The position numbers and the translations under genes were made by a program. Shown here in pieces: positions 46,628-58,325 of a stretch of 64,000 bases of DNA (positions within the stretch are counted from its first letter, which is position 1; each line of letters begins with the position of its first letter). The notes under the pieces are model-generated. The model was given only the letters and a program-made list of their open reading frames with translations, was not told the DNA's origin and did not search any database. The stretch is from Leptodontidium sp. MPI-SDFR-AT-0119 (taxonomy: Eukaryota > Ascomycota > Leotiomycetes > Helotiales > Leptodontidiaceae): the NCBI GenBank assembly GCA_020726505.1, contig JAHLEZ010000018.1, forward strand, positions 558,001-622,000. Direction: 5' to 3'.

Positions 46628-49150
46628 GTTCTAGTCGAAGGTTATACTCCGGGAGATACTAACTCGGTGTAAAATTAACACTTAAATCTTATATATATTA
46701 CTAGTAACGTAGCTAATAAAATAATTAATATAAGCTCGAGGGAGCACCTTAAATACTCGTTTGTTATTTCTTACTTCTTAACCTTTAATTAAAGGGTAAG
46801 CTCGCGAGTTATAAGCGTATATCTTATTCTAATTTAGCCGAAGGTTTATAATTAATTTCTTAATTATAATTAAGTCATAAAAGCGGAAATAACCGCGAAA
46901 CTAAGTATTAAGAGTCTCATTAGGCGATTTCTAATCTTTACTTTTTAGTAGGCTTATATTATATAAAAACGCTACTGCTTAAGTAACTTTTATTTAAAGA
47001 ACTTCTAAGAGGCTTATAACTACTTGTGTTATAATTAACTTTTCGATAATTTCCTTTTTAGTACGTTTAGAGAGATTATTTAGTTTGTGAATATAAGTTA
47101 GACTTAATTCGATTTATATATCTTATTATTAAGTTCACTTTTAGTATCTTAATATACCTTAAGGAGGGATTACTACTTTTTCGTTATTATACTTTAAAAT
47201 ATAAATATAAAGGCCGTACTTTTATTTCATTTAATTATTAATAAACTATAAGATTTTTAATATTACTATTGATAATTTATTTAAAATCGGGAAAATAAGG
47301 ATCTTTTTATTATACTCGTCTTTAATAACGAGTAATTAATTAAGGCCGTTATAACCGGGGTTATAGTCGAAAAGGTCTTACGCAAGTCTCTAAAATAGTC
47401 GTAAAGATATATTCTCTAAGGGGCTTTAAGAATTAACATTTATAGCTCGAGTTATAAAGTAATACTTATACTTAGCTTTACTTATTCCCTTGATTTTGAC
47501 GTTCTTAGTATTCTCTATTGATATACGAAGAGCCTTAGGGCTAAAGTGCCTTACTCTTATATACTATACTTCTTTTAAATCTATACGTAGCTTTAAGTAA
47601 TCTCTTAATCTCTTAAAAGGTCTTACTATAAGCTCGTACATTAATTACATTAATAATATTATTAAGTTTAGAAATATTATTAAAAAGTCAATTAATAAGT
47701 TCTTAAAATTTTGAAAATTTTATAAAAATTTAATAAGATTAACGTATTAAAAATAAATTTAGTTATTTTGTTTTTATAAGTTTAAGTTTTATGTTATCCG
47801 AGTTCTTAAGTTTTTTTAATAGAGCTTATAATAAATAAAAGGTAATAAAAATATATATTAATTCGTGCTTTTTTTTAAATAAGTAATTTATAATCCCTAG
47901 TTATTAGTCCTCTTTTAATGATTCTATTAATAACAAAACTAACTTAAATTGGAATTTATTTAATAGCTTTAAGTAACGTATTATAAATAAAATTTAAATT
48001 TAAATTTAAAACTAAGAGATTTAATTATTCTGTAGCTTTAACTTTGTTTAAGTCTTGCTCTTTGGTTTTGAACTATTTTATTACTTTTTTAGCTCTAAGA
48101 TTATTCTTAAGTTAAATATTATATGTCTTAATTTAATATTTACTTAATTTTCGTTAATGCCTTGAAATATTAAGTTTAATAATATATACGTCTAAGTGGC
48201 GTTATAATGTCGGAATTACTTATTTAAATGTTAAAGTTAAAGCTATTATTAAGTTTTTTATTCTTTAAAAGATATATCTTTTGATTTTAAAAGGAGTTAT
48301 TAAGAGTCTCGCTTAACCTCGCTTACTTACGGACTAAGCGTAATAATACTTCCTTAACATTAAATTAACGACGAATTAAGGTTATTTAAAGCTTATAAAC
48401 AAATTTCTCTCTTAAGAAAAAGGCAATATAATAATAAGATTTAGTGGTTAAATATAGTAGTAAATAAGATTAAATGTTAAGTATAATAGCGAGTTAATGA
48501 CTCTAGGGGATCCCCTTGTATTAAGTTAGACTAGGTCAGACTTATATTAAAGAGGTTACAAAAGTTACTTATATTTAAATGACTACTTTCTCTTTCCCCC
48601 TTTTCTCTTTTTATTTTCTTATTTCTTTTATATTAAACTCAGTAATACTTAATAACTAACGCTAACGTGCTCTTATATACCTCTTATAACGCTCTCTTAT
48701 ACTAGGTCGTTACACAACTAATTTAAACGATTAGTTAAGAGGTAAGAAAATCATTATAATAACATTAGTTTAGGTAATAGTAGCCGAGCCTCGCCTAAGA
48801 CAAAAGACAATCTTATAATAAGCTTAATTAACCGAAACGGCCTAAGCGGTTCTACTTTTTGCCACTTTTAGTTACGTTAATACTCTTAGTAAACCCGGCT
48901 TTCTTATTTACCTGTAATTCTATTACTTGACTAGATAATTAAGTAATTAATTAGAATATACTTTAATTTAATTATAATATAAAAAAACAAGGGAATTTTT
49001 TAAGTATAAACGCATATTTTAGGAATTATTTTAGTTATTTTTTATACTTAATATATATTAATTTAAATCAGTACTAATTAATTAGTTAAGTTAAGTTCAT
49101 TAGTTGCTTTATTCACGTCAGTCAGTCAGTCATAGTAATTTAGTCGATTA
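46628..49150 (-). mobile_element. Copia G, upstream part (gag to integrase)
   Basis: In minus sense the 47520-46628 stretch reads as a damaged Copia integrase: DLFDYNPGYNGLN, LLVIKDEYNKKI, YNNEKVVIPP, KRTKKEIIEKLI, SPNETLNT, YAYNSRAYPLIKG, FKVLPRAYINYF, SNIYKI and ITFD. This follows the Copia pattern ending in a K-PRAY-GYLVGYD-like segment and DVTFDE. Sequence from 47520 to about 49150 is too degraded to place gag or the 5' LTR. The right edge is where composition returns to normal. Confidence 0.65.
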
Positions 49151-49640
49151 ATAGTGACTTAACTGACTTATCGACCACCCTGGCCAGCAGCGGTAAGTTG
49201 CATCCCAGATTGGCATACTGGGACCTATACGCAAATTGCTAGGACAAGGTGGGGGATATAGACAAAAATCGATTTGAGAACATCATCGCGTAGTTTGCGG
49301 CAGTATTTCAAGAGCCAAAGCCGCTGGCTCGAGACCTCCGAGACGTTCTTTTTTCGATTAGGGATGGAGCAATCTTCACAGGAACGTTCCGCAACAATGA
49401 TATAATGTACGATGGGATGATAAATGCATTCAACAGAGCAACAGGACGTCTGGGGAAAGAGGAACAGGCAACTGCGCAGGCGAGGCCAGCCCTAAATCAG
49501 CATTGTAAGGGGTTTTTGTTTGCATCAAGCTTTGCGATATTTGAATTAGTTACGAAGAGGAACGAAACAGGGCCATGAATGAAGAAAGGTTTTCTAGCTA
49601 TGGAGAGTCGGGAGATCGGTATAAAGAGCGCGCAGTAATT
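49151..49640 (+). pseudogene. unidentified coding remnant at the repeat border
   Basis: From 49267 a plus-strand frame reads DKNRFENIIA, a TAG at 49297-49299, then an open stretch through RDLRDVLFSIRDGAIFTGTF and NRATGRLGKEEQATAQ to a TGA at about 49578. A possible intron (GTAAGT near 49193 to CTAG near 49241) lies upstream. No family is recognised. The single stop fits a G-to-A or C-to-T change spilling over from the neighbouring RIP block. Confidence 0.3.
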
Positions 49641-50705
49641 AAGACCTGGAGGGGTAGGAGCGCCTGGAGTCATTACCGAGAAAGTTGCAAGTACAGGGGA
49701 CAAGAAAAATGTGGAGCATGACCTTATGGACCGCCCCGTGTTACTCTGCCTCTTGGAAATGAGGACGACCTGGAAATTGGGGTCTCAACACTAGTGAAAT
49801 CCTAACACTGCCATGAGTTTCGTATCTTAGCTCTCTAGCACAATGCATGTATAAGTGGTGGCGCTACTAGAAAAGCTAGGCATGTTAAGGTATCATCGTC
49901 GACGCATAGTCTTGATACCACACTTGCAGCGAGGGCAAAAGAACCCGATTACATAGCTCTGATTTCAGTTAAATTTGACTATTTCATTTGTGTACAAGAG
50001 TCATACAAGTCTTTCTCTACCAACACCCACTTTGAAGACTACTCTCATCTCTTTCCATTGAAGGTTCTACTTGCAAGTACTAGGCTGTACCGTGATTGTA
50101 ACTAGCCATCCTTGAATCGATGGTAAATTGGACAACTGTAGCTGTCACCGTGCTTGCTATGTTTGATATCAACGTAGGCGTTCCTGATGAAGCCGTCGGG
50201 GTTGGATCAGTGCTGAGATGATCATTAGCTTTCTGTGATTCGCATTTCCATTCATCTCTCTTGAGTGGAGATATGTGTGGGGGGGTTTTTACCTAGTCGC
50301 AAACGGCATTGGTCTGGAGACAATTGTGGTTACAGGACTAGCTGTAGTATTGACTGTTACGGTCAGGACGCTCGTACTGTACGGGAAGTTTGGAGGAGCA
50401 TACGATTCCTCGGTAACGCTTCATTTTTTGCCCACCTCAGTCGGTCGAACGAGACATATGAAGCTTGATTATATAAGTTAGCAGAGTCTCAGATTGCAGC
50501 GCCAAGTGCTCTAATTAGAGCTCAGAGCACACTTGTCACCTCAAATTCTATATGATACCATCCCTTCTTGGTTAACTTATACTTAAAAGATTCACTTATC
50601 AAGAATCAGCAAACAAATCGTAACTTAATACACCTACCTCCTAATCCTCCGAGATCAACTCTAACACCCGTGGCTCTACCGTCGTAGATTCACCGACCGT
50701 TACAC
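49641..50705. other. intergenic, nothing firm
   Basis: Downstream of the rhodopsin-domain gene. A short hydrophobic frame (50275-50481) has no start context or family match, and I do not call it a gene. Confidence 0.4.
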
Positions 50706-52189
50706 CTATACCCCCTCATGCATCTGTTTAGACACTGTTGACGCATTCTCAGTTTCTTCATACGAACTCGTAGTCCCACTCGTCTTTCTCGACAACTCCA
50801 CATGCACGACATTTGTCTTATTACAGGATATAGCCCTCCCAGTCTCGAAGTCGTCAAGCAGTTCAAACTCGTCGCCGCCTTGTGTTCTCTTGGCTTTAGT
50901 GGTCCCCCTGGCCTCGCTTGGTATGCCGAAAGACGACGAGATATTTTGTGTATTAGCGGACGGCAATGAACCGGTGATACGTCTGAGGATAGGGCGAAGG
51001 GATGGAAGGCAGACGCAGACGACGCCAATAGAGTTTTCTACACCAGACCAAATCACTGAGACGTTGACGGCCCATCTGATGGAGAAGTTGGATAGGTCAA
51101 GTGTGACGATGTAATAGAGGCGGATGATGGAGGCAATGAGGACACTAGTTGAAGCGGCGTGTGAGTAAAGATATTGGCAAATAGAATCAAAACTTACAAG
51201 CTGCCAAGGAGAAAAAATCCAGCAACATATCCTCTTTGGTTCGAAGGGATTTTGAGGCGCCAGATCGATGGAATAGGGAGGATTATTAGAAACAGATCGG
51301 ATAGGATGTTGGGAATTGACACGCCAAAGAAAAACGCCTGCAGCTCCACACAGTTGGCGTCTGGTCGCAAACTTGCATCAAATATTGCCGCAACAGGGAC
51401 GCATTGGAAGGCTGTGACTAGTGTCTATTGTTAATCTCGCATGTTAGCACTTGTTCCTGTGAAATTGAAGAGAGAACCGGAGTACCAAATGACGACAAGC
51501 GGGGAGAAAAGTACACAATACTTACTGATGCGACGTACCAAGCGCCGACTACGAATATCATACAATAAATCTGGTATCGAATAGAGAAGAAGCCGGTAGA
51601 AACACTAAATATCCGCCAATAGAACGCAAGGATAGAGAATTTAAGGAGGCATTGTGTAGAATAATAAAACATCTCAGCCGCATAAACGGTTTTGCCATTT
51701 GAGATTATGTATGCCTGGTCGATTGGAGCCCCGTTGATGATTGCATAGGTAGGAAGATCTAACGCCCAAGGTGAGAATAGCACATGAGGCAAACTGGGAA
51801 GATGTAGTGGCCTATCTTACCACCGAAAATAAGAGAAACAAAGACAGTAACAGAGCCCTTTCCAGAGTACAAATCAGCATTGGTAGAATACTAGTCAAGT
51901 CCTATACCTATACAATTCGTGCATAGAGTTCGGGCACAGAACCGGTCACCTATGCTCTCTGCCAGATCGTCGAGGCTCAGGAACGGTGATCGGGATGGGG
52001 GCGACATACAAGGCCACATAACGCAAGCCAGTCATCCCACCAAAACCCCGCACGGGAGATCCAGCGCGCAATAAAGCGCAGGGCGACTGCAATATACGCA
52101 AGGCAAAGACATGGAGTTATTACGATGATTGTTCGATTGCGCATGGCGATGGTGAGATCCGGCACATTTGCTGATGAGTAGACCGTCAT
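50706..52189 (-). CDS. fungal rhodopsin-domain (PTH11-like) integral membrane protein
   Basis: ATG 52189, stop at 50706. Five exons fit in frame: 52189-52010, 51890-51821, 51758-51526, 51424-51198 and 51144-50706, giving 382 aa. Donors are GTATGT or GTAAG; intron 3 has a TGCTAAC branch site. Recognisable family features: CLAYIAVALRFIARWISRAGFWWDDWLAL (first helices and the WDDW signature), KTVYAAEMFYYSTQCLLKFSILAFYWRIF, a Cys in TAFQCVPV, SIPNILSDLFLIILPIPSIWRL, and RLYYIVTLDLSNFSIRWAVNVSVIWSGVENSIGVVCVCLPSLRPI. A hydrophilic about 80-residue tail follows. Members are multi-helix plasma-membrane proteins, some acting as surface-sensing receptors; the ligand cannot be inferred. Exon 2 is the least certain. 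Confidence 0.8.
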
Positions 52190-54823
52190 AATGGAGCAGA
52201 GCGGCGGATGAATGGAAAAAGACTAAATGTTGCTAAAGCGCTGAAGCAAAGTAAAGGAGATCCATTATCAATACATGAAGTTTTGTTAGGCCTGCCTCCG
52301 TAAGAATCAAATCGTCGATCTCAACTTGGCCCCTTCAGCCACTGAGGCATTCCCGTGTGCTCGGATGCTGATTGGTCTCACATCTCCACCGGAACGACAG
52401 CCGGAGAATCATTTTGGGCACATCCGCAAGTGCAAATTATAGAGCCACCAATTCTGATCTTCAGCTCCCAGATGAGGCAAAAGGTAAATTTACCTCTTTC
52501 CTGACAGAAGCGACAGAGGCGATTGCATAAGACGTGCGCTGTTTCGTTCAGGGCGCGCCTCCCGCCAAAAACGGATTACACTTACGAAGTTACTGTACAG
52601 TACCTGGGACTCGGCAGGGGCAGGCCGGGTTGATTCCCCGGACCAGACAGAATGCGGGGAATCCCGTCCGACAACCAGATTTCGTTCTACAGCGCTGTCT
52701 GTGCTGTCTGTTTTGGCAACACTCCCGATCATCCAATCATCCCGCTCCTCGTCATCCCACGAATACGGTTGGGGCTGAAAGGACATATGCCAAGTGGCCG
52801 ACAACGTGATTCTTGTCCGTGATGGATGGGATCGCGAGGGCGCATGTGGAGGTTATGACGAGTAGTTGGGATGCGAGGAGGCTTGGAGAGTACTATGAGT
52901 CTATCGCGACTCCAATTGAGGCTTGGACTCCGGAAATCCTTGAATACCGTGATGCGGCAACGGAGTATTGAAGATGGGCAATTCAGTACTTGTTGTGTAT
53001 GGAAGCTGGGTCAGCTAATTATGGGATATAGTAGATTATTGCGAGATGTTTTTGTGATGAATTTGTGATGAATTTTTTGGGGGTGGGAGGGGGGATCTCT
53101 CTTTTCTTTTTCGTTTTTACTTTCCCATCGCTCGCTGGCCTTCCAAGGCCTGCATGCCTGCCTGCTTTGCAACTTTTACATTACATCTCTCATTTAAATA
53201 GTTAGCCAGTTGGCCAGTTAGCTTGTTAACTTACGAATCAAAGGTTATTGATGGTGCAAATTTGGATACATCTGTAGATTGCGAAAAAGCTGTCAATACC
53301 ACTGGCACTAAAAACACCCCGTTGCCTAGTAGGTATGAAGCCATCAGTCACCCCAGAGAGAAAAGTCCAACTGGCTGTGCGATACGAGTGCAAGTACAAA
53401 CACAAATATGGCATGTAGAAATCTGCAGAAGAAGAGGTTGCCAGTAGCATGAGCAACACGCTACATATCCTTGAGCTGATCCAAGACTGGCTGGAGCCGC
53501 TGTATCGTCTCTCTCATACTATGGTGGAATGCCGCTATTTTCGGGAAGAAAAAAAAAAATTAACTTTAGTGGAATATAAACCGTCATTGGAATATATATA
53601 CAAGCTTACCATCAGGTGTTCCATCAAGTGTGATTGCATGCGTCACTCCATAGCCATAGCCATGTAAAGTTGCTGGGCTGGTATTACTGGCATCCGACTG
53701 CCTCGGAAGATCCTGCGGTATCTCGAGTCGAGGGTAAGGTGAGGACTCTTAAGAGGAAAGTTTACTCAGCTCTGACGTAATTCAAAAACTAAAAATGCAC
53801 TGATAGATAGATAGATAGATGTACGTACCTTGAGAAAAGTGCCGGGTATCGTGGTGGAAGTTCAGGGCACGTAACTCCGGGTCTTGTGTTAGGGAGCAGT
53901 CGCCTTGAGCAACGGCCGCTTGTCTGGAAGGTTTTGCTGATTTCCGGGTCGAACATCACATATGCCTGTGCTGGCTCGCCCAGCCAGACCTCGATATCAC
54001 GCGTGACTGGAGTTCCCTCTGGGCTGGTGGTGGTGAATCTGGCTGTTGCGCTGTGATGAGCGCGAGAGAATTTTGGGACGATGAAAGTGCGAGCAGATAT
54101 AAGTGCCCGTGGGATGAGGGTAACGCATGATGGGGAGAGAGATTCTGTCGCGTCAGATTGTGGTCGTATGTCGTCGCCTTTTCCCGGCGTGTTTGTTCTA
54201 TTGTATGGAGGTTCGAGGCATACTGAAGTAAGCTAAGCCTCAAGAGCACTAGCTCATTTAGTCACATGATCTCGCCACTGTAGCCGAGAGAAATCTCTCC
54301 ATACCTAGAGTTCTAATACCTAAAGTTATACTATATTCCCTATTTATTTTCTTTACCTTGCTCTCGACTAGTCCGAACGCTCAGAGAGAAGGTTCTTCGA
54401 CGAGAGAGAGAGAGAGCGCGGGGACTTTGGTGTGGCGTCTTGTTTAGTCATATCTTATCGAATCTTCCATGCTGTGGCTCGTCAGCTGGTGGAACGCCCT
54501 GCTGTTTCATTTGGAGGGGAGGGGGGACTGGTTTGCTTGTCTATATCATTCTACTCAACACTTTCTAACCGTCCATTCGACGCCTTTTGATATTATTCCA
54601 ATTCTAATGTTCTAATCACTTTCGAAGGCTTCGTGTGAGCCGCAGGCTAGCACCCATGTCACCGTAAATAATTATACTCTTAACTATAGCGCATTTTTCT
54701 ATAAAAAATTTAAGTCAAACGGATTAGAATTGAACTTTTAAAGTAATGAAATAGGCCAAAAGGCCATGTCCAAGTTGCTGATATGTCTAAGTTGGTGATT
54801 TTTCAGAAATATTAAGAACCAAC
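52190..54823. other. intergenic region upstream of the rhodopsin-domain gene
   Basis: Small open frames on both strands (for example 52490-52804 minus and 53956-54249 minus) overlap each other and show no domain. A minus frame near 53840-54130 (DIEVWLGEPAQAYVMFDP) is followed by a GTACGT donor-like site, which could be part of an unrecognised small gene, but no start was found. A GATA microsatellite lies at 53802-53820. Confidence 0.4.
53802..53820. repeat. (GATA) microsatellite
   Basis: Nearly five tandem copies of GATA. Confidence 0.9.
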
Positions 54824-55044
54824 CAGTGTTCGCAATAGTGTACGTTCTATATTACTAGCTCCGTATTCAGGCGGTCTGATACATACGACGTACCGTATTC
54901 CTGAGACTATACGTATTATTAGGGGTAGCAGTAATACTGTACTGTACGGCAATATACTGAAATACTGGTAGAATACTGCGCTAAACTAAATCAAGTTTAA
55001 TTCAGGGGCTTCTTGGCATGATACCCCCCTTTTTACCCCTTTTC

Positions 55045-55080
55045 TACCCCTCATGCTACCCCTCATGCTACCCCTCATGC
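55045..55080. repeat. 12-bp tandem repeat in the MITE
   Basis: Three copies of TACCCCTCATGC, followed by a partial fourth. Confidence 0.9.
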
Positions 55081-55151
55081 TACCCCCTCCACATCCGCGC
55101 TAGTATACTAGTATACTGCGCAGTAGTATCTAGTATAGAGATATTAAGCTA

Positions 55152-55211
55152 ATATCACTTCGTATTTTTTAGAACAGTCCCATATCACTCCGTATTTTTC
55201 AGAACGGTCCC
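55152..55211. repeat. 30-bp tandem repeat in the MITE
   Basis: Two 30-bp units starting ATATCACTTCGT and ATATCACTCCGT, then a partial third. The units differ only by C-to-T or G-to-A changes. Confidence 0.85.
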
Positions 55212-55357
55212 ATATCACTATAGTGGGGCGAATCAATTATACTGCATACACTATTGCGAACACTGGAACCAACAAGTATATACCAGATCTTTGACCCCCA
55301 GAAATGCCTCTCCATCTCCAGCAGCGCTCTCTTTCGAGCCCGTTCTCGACAGTGAAA

Positions 55358-57433
55358 CTAAGATAACCTCGTTGGCAGGGAGTAGTTCCTTTTAATCTTC
55401 AAATCGTCCGGGAGTTGACTCTTTATACCAACAACTGCAGACCCGTTGATTTCGGTTTTTGGGGGTGTAGGTTTTGGAGGTGTTAACAAAGTCACGGAGT
55501 CATTGCTCCCTGACTTTGGTGGCGTTTCCAAGATTGAATATTCGCTGCCTTTCAGCTTTGCCAGTTCCACGGAGGAATTTCTCGCCCCGGACATTACGGC
55601 AGCGCTCTCCTCATGGCTGATATCCACCTCGGTGCTACCGTTCTTCTTGCTACTGAGTTCCGGAACTTCAATGTGTGATTTAAGTTTGAGTGGTTTCGGA
55701 AGCAGTGTGGCGTCAGTGGTTTTAGAAGCTCTCGCTGCTGTTTTCCCCCCGGCTCTCGATCTGGTTCTCACCTCCTCGCGGTAGAATTTTGCTTGTAGTT
55801 CTCTTGCGATTTCCTCGTCGCCGAGACAGTCTGCGGTTTTTGTACTGGTAGAAGGGAGCGCAGGCGATTCGTTCTTGATGGAGAATCGCACGGCTCTGTT
55901 GTCTTTGCTCTTTCCTGTTGTTGGTGGGGGGTGGGGGGACCGCTCGCGGCTTGGTAGGGTTCCTTGCTGCGTCTCTGCTTCGTGGTGTTCTTGGGTGTCC
56001 TCAGGTGTCTCTGTCTCTGTCTCTGTCTTGACTGTTTGCTTTCGCTTCCCCGCAAGTTGAACTGCTCGATATATCATTTCCTGCTCCTCTCGCAGCCTCT
56101 CTGCTGCTTTCTTCTCCTCCGCCTCTCGCTTCACCTCTGCCTCACGTTTAGCTTGTTCCGCTCTTATGATATCGGTCCGTCCAAGTGCTCTAGGTAACAA
56201 GATATCAAATTTACGACCTAAACATCTCTGCTCCTCCCCCTTGAAAAGTGCAGGCTGCTCATCAACGTAGACGCTGAACTTCCTGCGCAGCTCTTTCGAG
56301 GGCGGGACTTGGACGTGGTGTCTTCTGATATGGTCTATGAGGCTTTTTCGATCATACAAAGTCCCAAAGGCTCGCTCTGGTGGACAAAAGACGCACTCAT
56401 ACTGCCCGGTATCGTGCTTGGTAGGTAGCTTGGCAGCTATGTGGCATTTCCAGAAGAAAAGTGTGTGGTAGTAGATGCCGTCAAGCAAATCGCGCTTGTT
56501 TTCATGGACGTCGGTATAGTATTCGATAGAAGTTTCGCCCAGGGGCTCTTTGCGGGAACAGAATAGTAATGGCGTGAAAATCCGCCCATCACGACTCTTG
56601 AGTGGCTCATCTTGGAAGCCAAGGAAGTTGCAGTGTCGACAAGAGAGCTCGAATTTGCTCCCACCAAAGTGTCTATAAAACACACTCTTGCTCTCCTTGA
56701 TCCCATCCAAGCTCCCTTCTTGAAGAAGCAGAGCCCCTGGACAGATGCAGGAGAAGTGGTGCTCATCAGTCGGCGGGCCGGTTATGATTTCTATGTCCAC
56801 CGCATCCTCAGGCACAATGGCATCCTGGTAGATTTCCTCGATCCGCGATTCCGCAACTTCTACTTCGCTTAGTGCCACAAGATGCTCCTCAATCAGAGTC
56901 CTACAGCGATCAGCCGATTCGCGTCCGATTCCCAGCTGCTGGAACTCTGGAAGCATATTGTTCCAGTTTTCGTCGTCGCCGATGGATATCAACCCTGGGC
57001 GGGCTCTTGCCATGTCTTTGAGATACTCCTCAATTCTCCCAATAGACCCTTGCGACTGAGCGACTACAAATAGATTCAGAGCACTAATCTGAACGTGCAC
57101 TCTCTTCTGCATGGCTTGGATTTTCAATTTTGGGAACCTAAGCCGATCCCATACTTTCGGTTGGGAATCCGTGAGACCTGAAAACCGATCATGGATTTCG
57201 TCGATGTCTTTCAGAAGCTTGTAGACGGTCTGCAGATGGGATTTTAGAAGCTCGTTGTCCTCTGGGCCATATTGCGCTGATGACTCTCCTGCTTTTGCAA
57301 TGCAGTCTTGTAACAACCTCAGATCGTCGGCAAGTTCGCGACCTTCTGCTGGTGCTGAAGCGTAGTCTTGACATAACTTCATGAACAGCCCCCCAATTGT
57401 AATGAAATCCGAGACACCGAACCCAAACGACAT
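55358..57433 (-). CDS. SesA-like N-terminal, zinc finger and coiled-coil protein
   Basis: I place the start at the second Met (57433), because MSFGFGVSDFITIGGLF resembles the opening of many fungal STAND/NACHT-type proteins; an in-frame upstream Met (57520) would add 29 residues. The product is about 691 aa, without introns. Residues 1 to about 170 form the helical N-terminal domain (LADDLRLLQDCIAKAG, KLKIQAMQKRV). The middle has several Cys pairs (SCICPG, LSCRHCNF) and a C2H2-like finger, YECVFCPPERAFGTLYDRKS then DHIRRHH. About residues 430-480 form a charged coiled coil (EAEVKREAEEKKAAERLREE). The tail is Ser/Thr/Pro-rich and looks disordered. No nucleotide-binding or repeat domain follows, so it is not a full STAND receptor. 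Function unknown; a role in signalling or chromatin binding would be a guess. Confidence 0.8.
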   Translation of the reverse strand: MSFGFGVSDFITIGGLFMKLCQDYASAPAEGRELADDLRLLQDCIAKAGESSAQYGPEDNELLKSHLQTVYKLLKDIDEIHDRFSGLTDSQPKVWDRLRFPKLKIQAMQKRVHVQISALNLFVVAQSQGSIGRIEEYLKDMARARPGLISIGDDENWNNMLPEFQQLGIGRESADRCRTLIEEHLVALSEVEVAESRIEEIYQDAIVPEDAVDIEIITGPPTDEHHFSCICPGALLLQEGSLDGIKESKSVFYRHFGGSKFELSCRHCNFLGFQDEPLKSRDGRIFTPLLFCSRKEPLGETSIEYYTDVHENKRDLLDGIYYHTLFFWKCHIAAKLPTKHDTGQYECVFCPPERAFGTLYDRKSLIDHIRRHHVQVPPSKELRRKFSVYVDEQPALFKGEEQRCLGRKFDILLPRALGRTDIIRAEQAKREAEVKREAEEKKAAERLREEQEMIYRAVQLAGKRKQTVKTETETETPEDTQEHHEAETQQGTLPSRERSPHPPPTTGKSKDNRAVRFSIKNESPALPSTSTKTADCLGDEEIARELQAKFYREEVRTRSRAGGKTAARASKTTDATLLPKPLKLKSHIEVPELSSKKNGSTEVDISHEESAAVMSGARNSSVELAKLKGSEYSILETPPKSGSNDSVTLLTPPKPTPPKTEINGSAVVGIKSQLPDDLKIKRNYSLPTRLS

Positions 57434-58325
57434 TTTGCGATTGCTAGGAGCTGGGCAAAAAAAATGTCTCTTCGATCGACCCGGGCTGGCTTGGTTGCCC
57501 AGAGGGCTTGTATTTGGCAATTGAGCAACGTGGTTATTACCGCATGAGTCTTTTGCCTATTGAAAAATTCTCATTGAAAATGAAAGTCGGAAGTCTGGGA
57601 AGATGCAGAGTGGTGTCGAGGTTGAAATCGCAAAGGAAGGGTAGCCAAGCTGACAGACTTGTTGCCCCTCAGCTTCAAAGCCAGGCCGAATCCAAACTCT
57701 CCGTCCCCAAAGAGTTCCATATGAGCCTGTCCTGCCTCCACAAATTTCAAGCCACGATGGACTCAATAGCGCTTCCACACCTTGCGGCTTCAGACGAAAC
57801 ACGCTCGTGTGATATGTGACTGGCCCGGAATGCCTCTGGCCAAGATATGTGACATTTTGGACATTCAGCTCCCAAACGCCACATTTCCCCCTACGCAAAT
57901 CAAGCAACTTATTCGCTGGCAGCACCCTGGTTTGCTGTGAAAACCTACAACAGCGTAACGCCGCCAGCCAATTCCGTGCACACCAGCATAGCCGGGGCGG
58001 GTGGGGCAGGTCCTTTAAAGTTGTTCTTATCTCGTGGCTCTTCCAACCTTGGGCTGCTCGGATCTCAACTCGTAACTTCAATAATAGCAACTTATTGACA
58101 TAATGGGCGACTGCGAAAACTTATGGAGTGGAGACCCTAACGGCGGCGATCATTCATCTTCTTCCGGGGGACTGATTTGTTTTTTTCGAATAATTTTTGA
58201 CATCGCGCTGCTCAGCATCTCTGCAGTTTTTCCTCCTCCAACATGATCCACATACTTCACGACTCGTAACGTCAGTTCCTATATTCCCAATTCCACGATT
58301 TTGACACGAAAGACATTTTGCTAAT
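57434..58325. other. divergent intergenic region
   Basis: Lies between two divergently transcribed genes and presumably holds both promoters. Overlapping frames on both strands (the longest 57557-58090, minus, 177 codons) show no domain or compositional sign of coding. Confidence 0.5.

Larger units (their letters stand above)
54824..55265. mobile_element. hAT-like MITE, 442 bp
   Basis: Terminal inverted repeats CAGTGTTCGCAATAGTGTA (19 bp, perfect) at 54824-54842 and 55247-55265. The eight bases GAACCAAC sit directly outside both ends (54816-54823 and 55266-55273). An 8-bp duplication and a CAGTG-type end point to the hAT superfamily. There is no transposase frame, so it is non-autonomous. 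Inside are two small tandem repeats (55045-55080 and 55152-55211). It is about 90 bp from the stop codon of the next gene. Confidence 0.9.

Noticed and set aside
1740..49150. Centromere or telomere-proximal identity of the AT-rich block
   Set aside because: AT richness and nested elements fit, but no telomere repeats, satellite array or other direct evidence is present.
55045..55211. CRISPR-like short repeats
   Set aside because: Direct tandem units without spacers, inside a MITE in a eukaryotic genome.
55446..56197. Several plus-strand frames opposite the 55358-57433 gene
   Set aside because: Shadows of the long minus-strand coding sequence; repeated Leu/Ser/Val content mirrors its coiled coil and Ser/Thr tail.
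57557..58090. 177-codon minus frame between two divergent genes
   Set aside because: No domain, frequent Trp/Cys/Arg composition of non-coding frames, and overlapping frames on the other strand; left as intergenic.
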